From DATBAX01 sp963762965 (GTDB taxonomy: Bacteria > Acidobacteriota > Terriglobia > Terriglobales > Acidobacteriaceae): a DNA stretch of 64,000 nucleotides. A program made the translations under genes and the position numbers. The first letter of the stretch is position 1; each line of letters begins with the position of its first letter. The stretch is taken from contig CAVXME010000001.1 in NCBI GenBank assembly GCA_963762965.1, positions 1,488,001-1,552,000 of the forward strand, written 5' to 3'. Below, one piece after another: positions 41,481 through 51,000 of this stretch. The notes below the pieces were generated by a model. The model worked only from the letters and a program-made list of their open reading frames with translations. It made no database searches and was not told the DNA's origin.

Positions 41481-42335
41481 TTATTGAACGTCGGAGACTT
41501 TGCCTTTTAAGAAAGTTACTTTGAGATCTTTGTAGACGTAAATTTGCTTGGTGCCGAGGTTGACGATTTTTTCTGGCTGGCCGAGGGCGGCGACGACCTC
41601 GTCAGTGGTTTGTCCCAGCTGAATGGTTTGAGGTTCGGCGGGCGGCGCGGCTGCTTGCTGCTGGCCACCACCTTGCTGTTGTTGCCCACCCTGTTGATTT
41701 CCGCCTTGCTGGTCTCCGCCCTGCTGATTCTGGCTGCTTTGGTCGGATTGGGCGTCATCGGTGCTGATAGAAAGCAACTGGCCGATGGTGTCCTCGACGG
41801 ATCCGGCGCTGGCGGTGGCCAGAGAGCCTTTGGGGAACTGGAAGACCACCTGCGCCTTGTTGGCGGTGGGAGGATCGGTTTTGTTACAGGTATCGCAGGC
41901 CACGATACCCATGGTCACCGTGTCTTTGTCCAGACTTACATCAATTTTGGTGGGATACACCTTATCGCCCACTTTAAGCAGAGCTGTCGTCTGCCCTTGC
42001 GACGAGGTCTGCGAAAAATGTCCCAGGAGTTTCTTTTTTCCTTCCACCATCAAGCTGCTGGGAGAATGCACGACCCCGCCCTCGTACTTGGTAGCAAGAA
42101 CGGTTTTGTCGGAATACGGCACACCGAGGATGCCGCCTTTTTGGATGGCCAGGAGAGTACCTTTGTCGACCACGGAATATCCGCTGGTGTCCGATCCCAT
42201 TTTGGCGACTTTGTATTGCGCCTGGAGCTGCTCCAGCAAGGAGACCGCCTGCGCAACTGAAGGTGTGGGAAGGACAAGAGCGCCGGCAAGAAACGCTACA
42301 GAAAGAAGAATGGGCGTGGCGAGCTTGGACCGCAT
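41481..42335 (-). CDS. Secreted protein with Gln/Gly-rich linker
   Basis: About 284 residues from ATG 42335, which has AAGGAG at suitable spacing. A longer frame adds unrelated residues. A signal peptide (ILLSVAFLAGALVLPTPSVAQ) precedes a folded domain with VACDTCNK. After that comes a low-complexity run of Gln and Gly (about 190-225), then a C-terminal small domain (IQLGQTTDEVVAALGQPEKI) of the SmpA/BamE-like repeat type that appears in several acidobacterial proteins. Function unknown. Three secreted hypotheticals lie in a row here. Confidence 0.75.
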   Translation of the reverse strand: MRSKLATPILLSVAFLAGALVLPTPSVAQAVSLLEQLQAQYKVAKMGSDTSGYSVVDKGTLLAIQKGGILGVPYSDKTVLATKYEGGVVHSPSSLMVEGKKKLLGHFSQTSSQGQTTALLKVGDKVYPTKIDVSLDKDTVTMGIVACDTCNKTDPPTANKAQVVFQFPKGSLATASAGSVEDTIGQLLSISTDDAQSDQSSQNQQGGDQQGGNQQGGQQQQGGGQQQAAAPPAEPQTIQLGQTTDEVVAALGQPEKIVNLGTKQIYVYKDLKVTFLKGKVSDVQ

Positions 42336-42464
42336 TGGTGCAGTTCTCCTTAGCATATTAGTAAACCATTCGCTAACCGGGAAACGGGAGCGCCCACGAT
42401 TCTCAGTGGACCTCCCGCGACCCAAGAACGGTGCGAACCTTGCATACGACGCAGGCACGCTTTG

Positions 42465-44141
42465 TTACTGGCCTCCACCACCGGCGGCCGCTTCCTTGCT
42501 GACGTCTGACTCGGTCTGGTCGGCGGCCTTCTGCTGATCGTCCAGGGCCTTGCCGGCCGAGGTGTCGGGCGGCGGCGGTGCAACGTCACTGGGCTTGGTG
42601 CTGGTATCGGGCGCCTTGGGGATGCCGCCGGTTCCCTGCTTGGCCGCCAGGGTTTTCATGCCGTCATCCAATTGTTCCTGGAAGTGGTTGTGCATCTCTT
42701 GCAGGTCGTCCACGAGGACGGCAACCTGTCCGCCCGATGGGCAGTCCGACTTCTTGCTGGCGGAGACGCTGGCATTCACCTTCTGGTCCTGGTCGGGAGT
42801 ATCGGTGAGGCGGGTCAGGACGTCGCCCGAGGTGAGCGCGCATTCCTGGCCATTGCCGTCGATGACGGTGATGTCGCTCGAGACCACGAAAGTTCGCCGG
42901 GCGGGATCGAGCGCCGCCGGCACTTCGCCGCTGGCTGCTGCCGGAGCTTGTCCGCCGGAGGCCCCACCGCCGCTCTGCGCAGCTTCGGCCTTCTCGGCGG
43001 CGAGCTGGGCTTTTACTTCTTCGGCAATCGCCTGTTTGACTTCCGGGGTGAGCGCGACGGGACCGGAATTGCTGGCTTGAGGAGCATCGCCTCCGCCACC
43101 GTTGTCGCCTCCGCCATTGTCGCCACCACCCCCGGCGTTCGATGCGGCATCGGCTTGAGCTTCCTGCCGGGCCGCATAGGCTGCCTGTAGATTCGCCGAG
43201 ATCAAGTAGTCGGTGAGCCAGAAAGCCGCGGATGGATAGACGGGATAGGGTGCGAAGTATCCGCCGTAGTAGCCGTACCAGGGAGATCCGCCCCAGCCCC
43301 AGCCGCCAAATCCTACGCCCCAGTAAACCGGCGCGGCCCAGGGATTGTAAGCCCATCCGTAATACGCAGGACCGTAATAGTAGCCGGGATAGTAGCCGTA
43401 GTAAGCGCGTCCGCCGTAGTAGTAGTTGCGATAAACCACGCTGCGGTAATGGCCGTGATCGTAGTAAGTGCGTGAATAGTAGGAGTGGCCGCCGCGGGTG
43501 ACGTAGGCGCGCTGCACGTAGCCGCCATGTCTTCCGTAAGTGACCACGCGCGCCCCGTTGTGTTCGCTTACGACCCTGCGTTCTCCGTGGACGCCGCGTT
43601 CGATGTGCATGCCGTTCCGGTCAACCGAGCGGATGTGGCCGTCAGGACGAAGACTGGCGTGGCCTCCGCCTTTTAAGGAAACATTCCTGCCCGGCGGGGT
43701 CCGGCCCGAGGGATTCCCGCGGGTGGGGGTGTTGGCGTGCGCAGTGTTGGTATTGTGTCCGGGCGCGTTGCTGTGACCGGCGGTATTGGGAGCATTGCTG
43801 TGACCGGGAGCATTGGCATGCCCCATGGTATTGGGGTGGCCGGTCGTGGGTGAATTGGCATGCCCCATGGTGTTGGTGTTGTGTCCGGGCGCATTGGAGT
43901 GGCCCATGGTGTTGACATGGCCGGGAGCATTGCTGTGTCCCTGGGGAGCTGCTGAGTGGCTCGGCGCGCTGGGGTGTGGTGCTGACGCGTGCGGCGCGGG
44001 GGCCGAATGGCTGGGAGCGGGAGCGCTCGGTTTATGCTGATCGGCGGCGGCAAAGTTAGCCCAAGCCAACGTCAGAATCACAAGCACGACCGGCTTCCAC
44101 AGCATCTTTTTATCATTCTGCTTAAAGGTTCTGAATCTCAT
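42465..44141 (-). CDS. Secreted His/Asn/Gly-repeat and Tyr/Gly-rich protein
   Basis: A 558-residue exported protein. GGGAGG is 5-6 nt before the ATG. After a signal peptide comes a Ser/Ala/Pro/His stretch, then about 70 residues (69-138) of repeats around GHSNAPGH, NTMGHAN and GHNTNT. A tyrosine/glycine-rich segment (about 215-290, with GYYPGYYYGPAYYGWAYNPW) precedes a Gly/Asn-rich linker and a C-terminal domain (PARRTFVVSSDITVIDGNGQECAL ...). The histidines suggest metal binding or a sticky surface layer, but that is inference. Confidence 0.78.
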   Translation of the reverse strand: MRFRTFKQNDKKMLWKPVVLVILTLAWANFAAADQHKPSAPAPSHSAPAPHASAPHPSAPSHSAAPQGHSNAPGHVNTMGHSNAPGHNTNTMGHANSPTTGHPNTMGHANAPGHSNAPNTAGHSNAPGHNTNTAHANTPTRGNPSGRTPPGRNVSLKGGGHASLRPDGHIRSVDRNGMHIERGVHGERRVVSEHNGARVVTYGRHGGYVQRAYVTRGGHSYYSRTYYDHGHYRSVVYRNYYYGGRAYYGYYPGYYYGPAYYGWAYNPWAAPVYWGVGFGGWGWGGSPWYGYYGGYFAPYPVYPSAAFWLTDYLISANLQAAYAARQEAQADAASNAGGGGDNGGGDNGGGGDAPQASNSGPVALTPEVKQAIAEEVKAQLAAEKAEAAQSGGGASGGQAPAAASGEVPAALDPARRTFVVSSDITVIDGNGQECALTSGDVLTRLTDTPDQDQKVNASVSASKKSDCPSGGQVAVLVDDLQEMHNHFQEQLDDGMKTLAAKQGTGGIPKAPDTSTKPSDVAPPPPDTSAGKALDDQQKAADQTESDVSKEAAAGGGGQ

Positions 44142-44447
44142 TGCGGCCTCCCAAAATGTGCAAGATCTCGATCAAATGAAAGCGGAAACTCGCCCCTGGG
44201 TCATACCAAAGCTCCAAGCCAAAGATCGCCCCTGGGACTCTCTGGGATCAAGGCTGAGTACAAGCGCCGAAAAACAGGGAGGGTGAGTCTTGCGGCGAAT
44301 TTTAACGGGCAGGCCGAGGGGGTGTCAACGCCATAGTGGGCGGAAAGCCCGTACTCAGCGTGGGCGCTCGACGGCACGGCTGAAAAGCCGTGCCCGGATA
44401 CGAGTCAAAAACTATTGATGCGAATCAAAAGCATCCGACCCTGCTCC
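44142..44447. other. Gap with a small stem-loop
   Basis: A stem GCACGGCT/AGCCGTGC occurs at about 44374-44393, just downstream of the moeZ-like stop region. Otherwise I see no gene or clear promoter. Confidence 0.35.
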
Positions 44448-45620
44448 TCAATATTTCGGCATCTTGGGATCGATGCGTTCGGCCCACGCAGTAATGCCTC
44501 CCGCCAGGTTGTGAACTTTCTTGAATCCGGCCTGGCGCAAGAAAGTGACGGCTTTGGCGCTGCGTCCTCCCATCTTGCAGTGGGCGACGATTTCGCGGCT
44601 GGTGTCGAGTTCGTTGACGCGGTTGGGCAGATCGCCCAGCGGAATGAGATGTCCGCCAATGTTGGCGATCTGATATTCGTGGGGCTCCCGTACGTCGAGC
44701 ACGTAGATGTCGTCGCCGGCGTCGAGACGGCGCTTGAGTTCTTCGACCTGTATTTCTCCGCCGACCGTTTCCACTGGGGCCTCCTCGCCACGAATTCCGC
44801 AAAATTGTTCGTAGTCTATCAGCTCGGTGATGGTGGGATTCTTGCCGCAGACCGGGCAATCGGGATTCTTGCGCAGCTTGAGCTGGCGGAAAGACATGCC
44901 CAGCGCGTCGATCAGGAGCAGGCGTCCGATCAACGGATCGCCGATGCCGAGAATCAGCTTGATGACTTCGGTGGCCTGAATCACGCCCACTAAGCCGGGC
45001 AGAATGCCGAGCACTCCGCCTTCGGCGCAGGAGGGAACGAGTCCTGGCGGTGGCGGTTCGGGGTAGAGGCAGCGGTAGCAGGGGCCGTCCTTGGTGGCGA
45101 AAATGCTGGCCTGGCCTTCGAAACGGAAAATCGATCCGTAAACATTGGGCTTGCCGGTGATTACGCAGGCGTCGTTGACCAGATAACGAGTCGGGAAATT
45201 GTCGGTGCCGTCGGCGATGATGTCGAACTCTTTGAACAGTTCGATGGCGTTGTCGCTGGAAAGACGGGTATCGAACTTGCGGATGTTGAGAAACGGATTG
45301 ATGGCCTTCAGCTTATCCGCGGCGGAGTCGAGCTTCTTGCGGCCCACGTCGGCGGTGGAGTGGATGATCTGGCGCTGGAGATTGGTGTAGTCCACTACGT
45401 CGAAGTCCACGATGCCGAGCGTGCCTACGCCTGCCGCTCCGAGGTAAAGCGCCAGCGGGGAGCCGAGTCCGCCTGCGCCGATGCAGAGAACTTTCGCAGC
45501 CTTGATCTTCAACTGACCTTCCATGCCGACTTCGGGCATGATCAGGTGGCGCGAGTAGCGCAGGATTTCTTCGTTGATCAGGGTGACGGCTTCGGGTTTG
45601 ATTTCGGTTGTGGTGGCCAT
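44448..45620 (-). CDS. moeZ: MoeZ-type adenylyltransferase/sulfurtransferase
   Basis: A 390-residue fusion of a ThiF/MoeB E1-like domain (about 1-270) and a C-terminal rhodanese domain (about 285-390). The ATP site is VLCIGAGGLGSPLALYLGAAGVG. The adenylate-stabilising arginine region is NLQRQIIHS. Zinc ligands are CYRCLYPEP and CPVCGK. The rhodanese active-site loop is HCKMGGRSA with the persulfide cysteine. MoeZ proteins adenylate and sulfurate small ubiquitin-like carriers such as MoaD, ThiS and CysO. The CysO-like gene lies just upstream on the same strand, supporting a role in carrier thiocarboxylation. Confidence 0.93.
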   Translation of the reverse strand: MATTTEIKPEAVTLINEEILRYSRHLIMPEVGMEGQLKIKAAKVLCIGAGGLGSPLALYLGAAGVGTLGIVDFDVVDYTNLQRQIIHSTADVGRKKLDSAADKLKAINPFLNIRKFDTRLSSDNAIELFKEFDIIADGTDNFPTRYLVNDACVITGKPNVYGSIFRFEGQASIFATKDGPCYRCLYPEPPPPGLVPSCAEGGVLGILPGLVGVIQATEVIKLILGIGDPLIGRLLLIDALGMSFRQLKLRKNPDCPVCGKNPTITELIDYEQFCGIRGEEAPVETVGGEIQVEELKRRLDAGDDIYVLDVREPHEYQIANIGGHLIPLGDLPNRVNELDTSREIVAHCKMGGRSAKAVTFLRQAGFKKVHNLAGGITAWAERIDPKMPKY

Positions 45621-45630
45621 GGGAACCTCA

Positions 45631-45770
45631 AGAATTTCAGATTTATGATTTTAGATTGAAGATTTGTCCGGACGACACGCGGACTACGGACAGGATGGGC
45701 TACAACAGCATGCGGAGCGCGATTTGCCGACGATTTTCATTCTGCAATCTAAAATCTGCAATCTCAAATT
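45631..45770. repeat. cysO-moeZ spacer: inverted 7-mer arrays
   Basis: Left arm 45631-45665 (ATTTCAG, ATTTATG, ATTTTAG, ATTGAAG) and right arm 45740-45770 (AATCTGC/AATCTAA words) are reverse complements about 75 bp apart. The right arm touches the stop codon of the CysO-like gene. Confidence 0.82.
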
Positions 45771-46044
45771 ACCTGCCTCCCGCGATCGAAGGCACTATGG
45801 AAATAGTATCACTGTCCTTTACCGGGGTCGCTTCTTTCTGCATGTAGCGGACGTCTTCGTCGTTCAGGTAAACGTTGACGAAAGCACGTAGTTTGCCGTC
45901 GTCGGTATAGAGGTGGCGGCGCAGGTCGGGATACTGGGCGACCAGGTCGTTGAGAGAGTCAGCAATGGTTCCCGCCTTGACGTCCACGGCAGGCTGTTTG
46001 CCGGCATATTGCCGTAAGGGCGTTGGGATGTGGATCTTGGGCAT
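45769..46044 (-). CDS. cysO: CysO-type ubiquitin-like sulfur carrier
   Basis: A 91-residue beta-grasp carrier. FVNVYLNDEDVRYMQ and SIVPSIAGG closely resemble the mycobacterial CysO (NIYVNDEDVR ... LPAVAGG). The C-terminal Gly-Gly is the site of thiocarboxylate formation, but here it is followed by one arginine (AGGR), so the carrier would need trimming before activation. MoeZ, Mec and CysM homologues are all within 3.3 kb. Upstream of its ATG is a region with a GGGCATAG leader and no other gene. Confidence 0.9.
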   Translation of the reverse strand: MPKIHIPTPLRQYAGKQPAVDVKAGTIADSLNDLVAQYPDLRRHLYTDDGKLRAFVNVYLNDEDVRYMQKEATPVKDSDTISIVPSIAGGR

Positions 46045-46196
46045 AGGGTATACATGATGCCATAGGTAGGGCGGAGGATGCAGGGGAGGCGGGGTGGAGG
46101 GACATCTCAGGAATTTCGTTTCTGCATCACTAGTAGCATATCCATCGGGCCGGGCAGGATCATCTCAAGCAGATCAACTTAAGAGGAGGAGCTTCC

Positions 46197-46861
46197 ATGC
46201 GAGCGAGAGCGGCGAGAGTCGTCCTTGGTGTGGGAATTGTAGTGCTGCCTTGGCTGGTCTCTGAACCCCTGCATGCGCAGGCCGCTGGACGCCTCCGCTC
46301 CGGCCGCACCAGCAAACCCAGACTCCCACGGAAAATCTGCCCAACGCACCCTCCAGCAGCAAAGCAGAACCTTCGCTCGATGACCTGGGTTTCACTCCTG
46401 AACAAACACAAGCCAATGCGAAGGAACAGGCGTTGCTCGATAAACGCACGCACATGCTTAAGATCCATCAACGCATGGGGTTGATTACGACTATCCCTTT
46501 GATTGCCACGGTTGCCCTTTCGCTCAATGCCGGGGGCAAGAGCACCAGCACAACCTCGCGCGATCTACATGCGGCGCTCGGAGGAGTGACGGGAGATTTG
46601 TATTTCATTACCGCGTACTATGCCATCCGCGCGCCCAGAGTGCCCGGAACCGAAACCCGTGGGCCGATCCGTTTTCATAAAGCCATGGCCTGGATTCATG
46701 GCCCTGGAATGATCCTGACGCCTATCCTGGGGATTATGGCGTTCGATCAAAAGAGCAAAGGGGAAAAGGTTCACGGCCTCGCCTCCGCGCATGGACCCGT
46801 GGCCATCATAACGGCTGGGGCTTTTGGGGCTGCGCTTTTGTCCGTATCGGTCAAATTCTGA
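46197..46861 (+). CDS. b561-like haem membrane protein, one frameshift
   Basis: The signal-like N-terminus (46197 onward, VVLGVGIVVLPWLVSEPLHAQAAG) and the main body lie in different frames. Inserting one base near 46292 joins them into about 220 residues. The body has four hydrophobic helices with histidines at their edges (HMLKIHQRMGL; FHKAMAWIHGPGM; HGLASAHGPV), as in cytochrome b561-type haem proteins. A YceI gene follows 7 bp later. In E. coli a b561 (yceJ) and yceI are also adjacent. The body from 46433 would read through as a separate frame. Confidence 0.7.
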
Positions 46862-46868
46862 GTATTTT

Positions 46869-47411
46869 ATGAATGCAAAAATCCTTGCGGTATTGTTCGT
46901 TCTGGCGCTTCCACGGCTTGCCCTGGCAGCAGACAGTCAATGGGTGCTCGGACAATCCACGCTGACCTATCACGTGTCTCACCCGCTACATCAGACCGAG
47001 GGAGTCAGCCATGCCGCCAAGGGCAAGGGCGTATGTCACGAAGGACAATGCGATTTCCTGATTGCGGTGCCGGTGAAGTCTTTCGATTCTGGCGATAGCA
47101 ATCGCGACCTCCACATGCTGCAGGTGACCAAGGGTGCGCAATTTCCCATGGTCACGGTGCGCACTCGATTGCCCGAAGCGGACTCCGCATCAGCTACCAT
47201 CCATGCCGATCTGGAAATCCAGTTCGCCGGCCAGACTGCCCAGTACAAGCAGGTTTCATTCCAGGTGGTGATGCAAGGTGGCGAGACCCATATCACGGGG
47301 ACAATTCCAACCACGCTTGCCGATTTCAAGATCGATCCGCCATCGCTGCTGACGATGCCGGTCAAGAACGAAATTCCGGTGCGCGTGGATTTGGTGTGGC
47401 GTCGGCAGTGA
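46869..47411 (+). CDS. YceI-family periplasmic lipocalin-like protein
   Basis: A 180-residue exported YceI-like protein from ATG 46869, with signal peptide (ILAVLFVLALPRLALAA). YceI proteins form a beta-barrel that binds polyisoprenoid/quinone-like lipids. WVLGQSTLTYHVSHPLHQ, VKSFDSGDSNRDLHML and LEIQFAGQTAQYKQVSFQV are family-typical, though the sequence also contains unusual CHEGQC and TLADFKIDPPSLL segments. It is coupled to the b561-like gene. Confidence 0.88.
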   Translation: MNAKILAVLFVLALPRLALAADSQWVLGQSTLTYHVSHPLHQTEGVSHAAKGKGVCHEGQCDFLIAVPVKSFDSGDSNRDLHMLQVTKGAQFPMVTVRTRLPEADSASATIHADLEIQFAGQTAQYKQVSFQVVMQGGETHITGTIPTTLADFKIDPPSLLTMPVKNEIPVRVDLVWRRQ

Positions 47412-47422
47412 AGGGGGGTAGT

Positions 47423-47563
47423 TCGTGTGGGTCGGACACTCCTGTCCGACGCTTTTGACTTAGCGTTGCGGATAGCGAGATTTCCCACCTAAATTGACAC
47501 ACCGGAAGGCAAACCCAAGAGCAACGTCAAAGGCGTCGGACAAGAGTGTCCGACCCACACGGG
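47423..47563. repeat. GTGTGGGTCGGACACTC inverted repeat pair
   Basis: The left arm (about 47423-47459) and right arm (about 47526-47562) are nearly perfect reverse complements of about 35 bp, with their own internal GTCGGACA/TGTCCGAC stems. They fill the gap between the convergent yceI and mec genes and may terminate both. Confidence 0.75.
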
Positions 47564-47999
47564 TCACGCCACTTCTATCTTCTCATCCACCAGCTTCTTA
47601 TCTGTCTCGTCGGTGCCGGTTAGTTCAAAGGAATTGGTGAGCACGGCTTTGCCTTTTTCCACGCTGGTGATGACGTAGGAGCAGCCGAACCAGTGGGCTT
47701 CGGCGAGGTCGGTGGGTGACCACTGCGCGGGGTGGTCGGGATGGGAATGGTAGAAGCCGATGATGTCTTCTCCGCGCTCGCGGCCTTCGCGCTGGATGCG
47801 GATCAGGTCCTTGGGGTCGATGTTGTAGCGGTTGTGCGGCGGAGTCGGTGCGGGTGTTGCCGGCGCGGGCGACGGACGTGACAACGCGAGTGCCGTCGTC
47901 TTCGATCTGACCGAGGAGAACGCCGCAGCACTCGTGAGGGTAGGTTTCCTCGCCGTGCTGGCGAAGAGAGGCGTAGTGGGATTTGGCTAGTTTTAACAT
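47564..47999 (-). CDS. mec: Mec-type JAMM metalloprotease, one frameshift
   Basis: From ATG 47999 the product begins MLKLAKSHYASLRQHGEETY with PHECCGVLLG (upstream JAMM glutamate). After GNTRTDS the frame breaks. Removing one base at 47840 continues PHNRYNIDPKDLIRI and reaches the JAMM core FYHSHPDHPAQWSPTD (HxH and Asp zinc ligands) and the C-terminus at 47564, giving about 145 residues. In mycobacteria Mec cleaves CysO-Cys to free cysteine. CysM lies directly upstream on the same strand, so the set is complete apart from this lesion. Confidence 0.85.
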
Positions 48000-48006
48000 T
48001 TGGCCG

Positions 48007-48090
48007 GATTTCAGATTGTAGATTTTAGATTGCAGATTAAAGTGCCCAAAGTTTTCAATCTGCAATCTAAAATCTTCAATCTGAAATTTC
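48007..48090. repeat. cysM-mec spacer: inverted 7-mer arrays
   Basis: Left arm 48007-48040 (GATTTCA, GATTGTA, GATTTTA, GATTGCA) and right arm 48053-48090 (AATCTGC, AATCTAA, AATCTTC). They are reverse complements about 12 bp apart and run up to the cysM stop codon. Confidence 0.85.
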
Positions 48091-51000
48091 TCATCCTTCT
48101 TCCCAGAATCTTTCGCTCAGATATTTGTCGCCGGAATCGCAAAGAATCGTTACGAACACGGCAGGCTCGCCCGGCTTGAGCGTCCGCGCCACTTGCAGGC
48201 ATCCCACGACGGCGGATGCCGCTGAGATCCCGACCAGCAGACCTTCTTCGCGGGCCAGACGGATGGCCATGGCATACGACTCTTCGGTGGAGATGCCGAG
48301 GTCCTCATCGGCGAGCTTGGAATCGTAAATTTTTGGCACGATGGAGCTGGCCATGAATTTTGCGCCTTCGATGCCGTGAAAGGGAGAATCGGGTTGCAAC
48401 GAGATGCAGCGAATCTCGGGATTCAGTTCTTTCAGGCGGCGCGTGGTGCCCATGAAGGTTCCGCTGGTGCCCATCATGGAAACGAAATGGGTGATACGTC
48501 CTTCCGTCTGTTGCCAGATTTCGTTGGCTGTGCCATGGTAGTGAGCCTGCCAGTTGGCGTCGTTGGAATACTGGTCGGCGTAGAAGTATTTTTCGGGGGC
48601 CTTGGCGAAAAGTTCGCGGGCTTTGCGGATGGCGCCATCCGAACCGTCGGCGGGATCGGTGTAAACGATGTTTGCTCCGTAGGCGTGCAGAATGTGTTTG
48701 CGCTCGATGGAGACGTTTTCCGGCATGCAGAGCGTGACCGGGAAACCTTCGGCGGCCGCGATCATGGCGTAGGCAATGCCGGTGTTGCCGCTGGTGGAAT
48801 CGAGCAGAGTTTTGCCGGGAGCGAATTTTCCGCTGGCGCGGCCCCGGGCGACGATGTTGGAAGCGGCACGGTCTTTGACTGAGCCTCCGGGATTGAGCCA
48901 TTCGGCTTTGCCCAGGATCTGAATGCCGGGCAGATCGCGAGTAATGCGATCAAGGCGCAGCAACGGGGTGTTGCCAATGCGGGCGAGACTGCGGACCCCG
49001 AGTTTGTTTTCTTTCGGTGTATCTGCCGGAGAAGTAGACACTTCCGCGATTTTTCGTGGGCCGCGTGGCATGATCGTGGGACTGAACCGCAGTGACTATA
49101 GTACTGTTGCTTGCAAGGAAAACACGGCACGAGCAACTTACACGTCGATTATAAAAGAGGTTGAGCGGATAAGAGAGTAACAGGCGAAAAAGCATCTTTT
49201 CCGGGAATTTGCATCTAAACAAGAGAAGAACGAAGGGAACCGCACAAGAAATGGCAACCAAGGTGGAACCACGGAATTATGAAGAAGTACTGAGCTGGCT
49301 GCGCGAGCATGGCTTTGACCTGCTCGAAGCGCCGGGTACCCAGGGCCGCGTGTTCCTGAAGAAATACCATTGCTCCGCCGCCATTCAGAAGGATGGCGTC
49401 GATGGCGTGAAGATATTTGCTTATCCCGGCTACCTGGTTGGCAGTGAGATTTCCAAACTGGTGAATCGTGGGTACCAACAGTTTCTGAAGACCGCGAAGA
49501 ATGAAATTCCTGCTTCAGCCGACCATCTAAAAGCTCTGCAACAGTTTACGGAAGAATTAAAAGAAGGGCTGCAACTGCCCAGTCTGTACAACGAATCGCT
49601 GGGGACGGTGAGCGAGTCGTATCAGTATGATCGGGTTGTGGATCGCGATAAGGCCCCGGCGGAGAAGCCGAAGCGTCCCTGGGAGAAGGCTGGGAAGCTG
49701 GCTGCTGTGGTCGCGAAAAAGGGCGGAGCGTAAACTCCCGAAACCCCTTGTCATCCTGAGCAAGCGTTCTTAGCGTTGCGAAGGATCTCTGCATTTTGCC
49801 CACTGATTGATCTTCAAGCATTGTGTGCGACACTGTTGCGCCTGGAGGATTTCCCTCATGCGCGCGACGTTCGTCTTTGCAGTCTCCCTGCTTCTTTGCG
49901 TTTTTGCTTTTGGTCAAACTAACGACGGTAAAGCCGGCATTGAGCAAGTCTTGCATCAGCAGCAGGGCGCCTGGAACCATCACGATCTGGAAGGCTTCAT
50001 GTCGGGATACTGGAATTCGCCGGAGCTAACGTTTTTCTCCGGAGCGACGATGAGTTCAGGCTGGCAGGCGACGATCGACCGCTATCGGAAGAAGTATCAA
50101 GGCGAGGGTCGAGAGATGGGGCATCTGGAATTTTCTGACTTGAACATCCAAATTCTCGCCACCGATGCAGCATTCGTGCGCGGTGCATGGGAGTTGACAC
50201 TGTCAGACGGCAAGAAGCCGCACGGGCTGTTTACGCTGGTATTTCGGAAGTTTCCCGAGGGTTGGAAGATTGTGCACGATCATACATCCACGGCGGAATA
50301 GAGGTGGGTTCGATTGCCGGCAATATCCACCCCTTGTCATTTCGAAGCGTAGCGAGAAATCTGCTTTTCCTCAGCGCCTGCAAACAGCGGATTCCTCGTC
50401 GCTGCGCTCCTCGGAATGACAAGGTGGAGGGTTGCGTTTAGAAAACTACATTCAGATCATGCTCTAAGCACGAAAAAGCCCCTTGCTTGCGCAAGGGGCT
50501 CTTCCTGGGGGAGGGCTCCGGGGTGTTCCGTAGTCCTAACTTATTTCGCAGGCGCTGCTTGATCGGTGCTTGCGGGAGCGGTCGATGAAGATGCCAGCTG
50601 CTCGAGGTCATTCTTCAACAGGCTGATTTCCACGCGGCCACCACTGGTGCGCTTGGCTTTCGGATCGGTATCGGCAGTCGGAACAGGAGCATTGCCCATG
50701 CCGACCACGTAAATCCGGTAAACCGGAATGTCATGGTTCAGCACGAGGTAGCGGACAACCGAGTCGGCCATCTTCTGCGAGGTAGCAATCGCTGCCTGGC
50801 CTCGGCCGGAAGAGAAGCCCTGCACTTCGACGATGTAACCACGTTGGCTCTTCAGCGGTGTAGCCAGTTCATCAAGTGCGCTCTTGGCGTTCTCGCTCAA
50901 AGCGCTCTGACCGGCGCGGAAACGGATTTCCGTTTGCGTTGAGGCTTTGTACTGATCGATGTTGCCGACGACCTGCTCGACGGTGGTCAGGCGGGTGTTG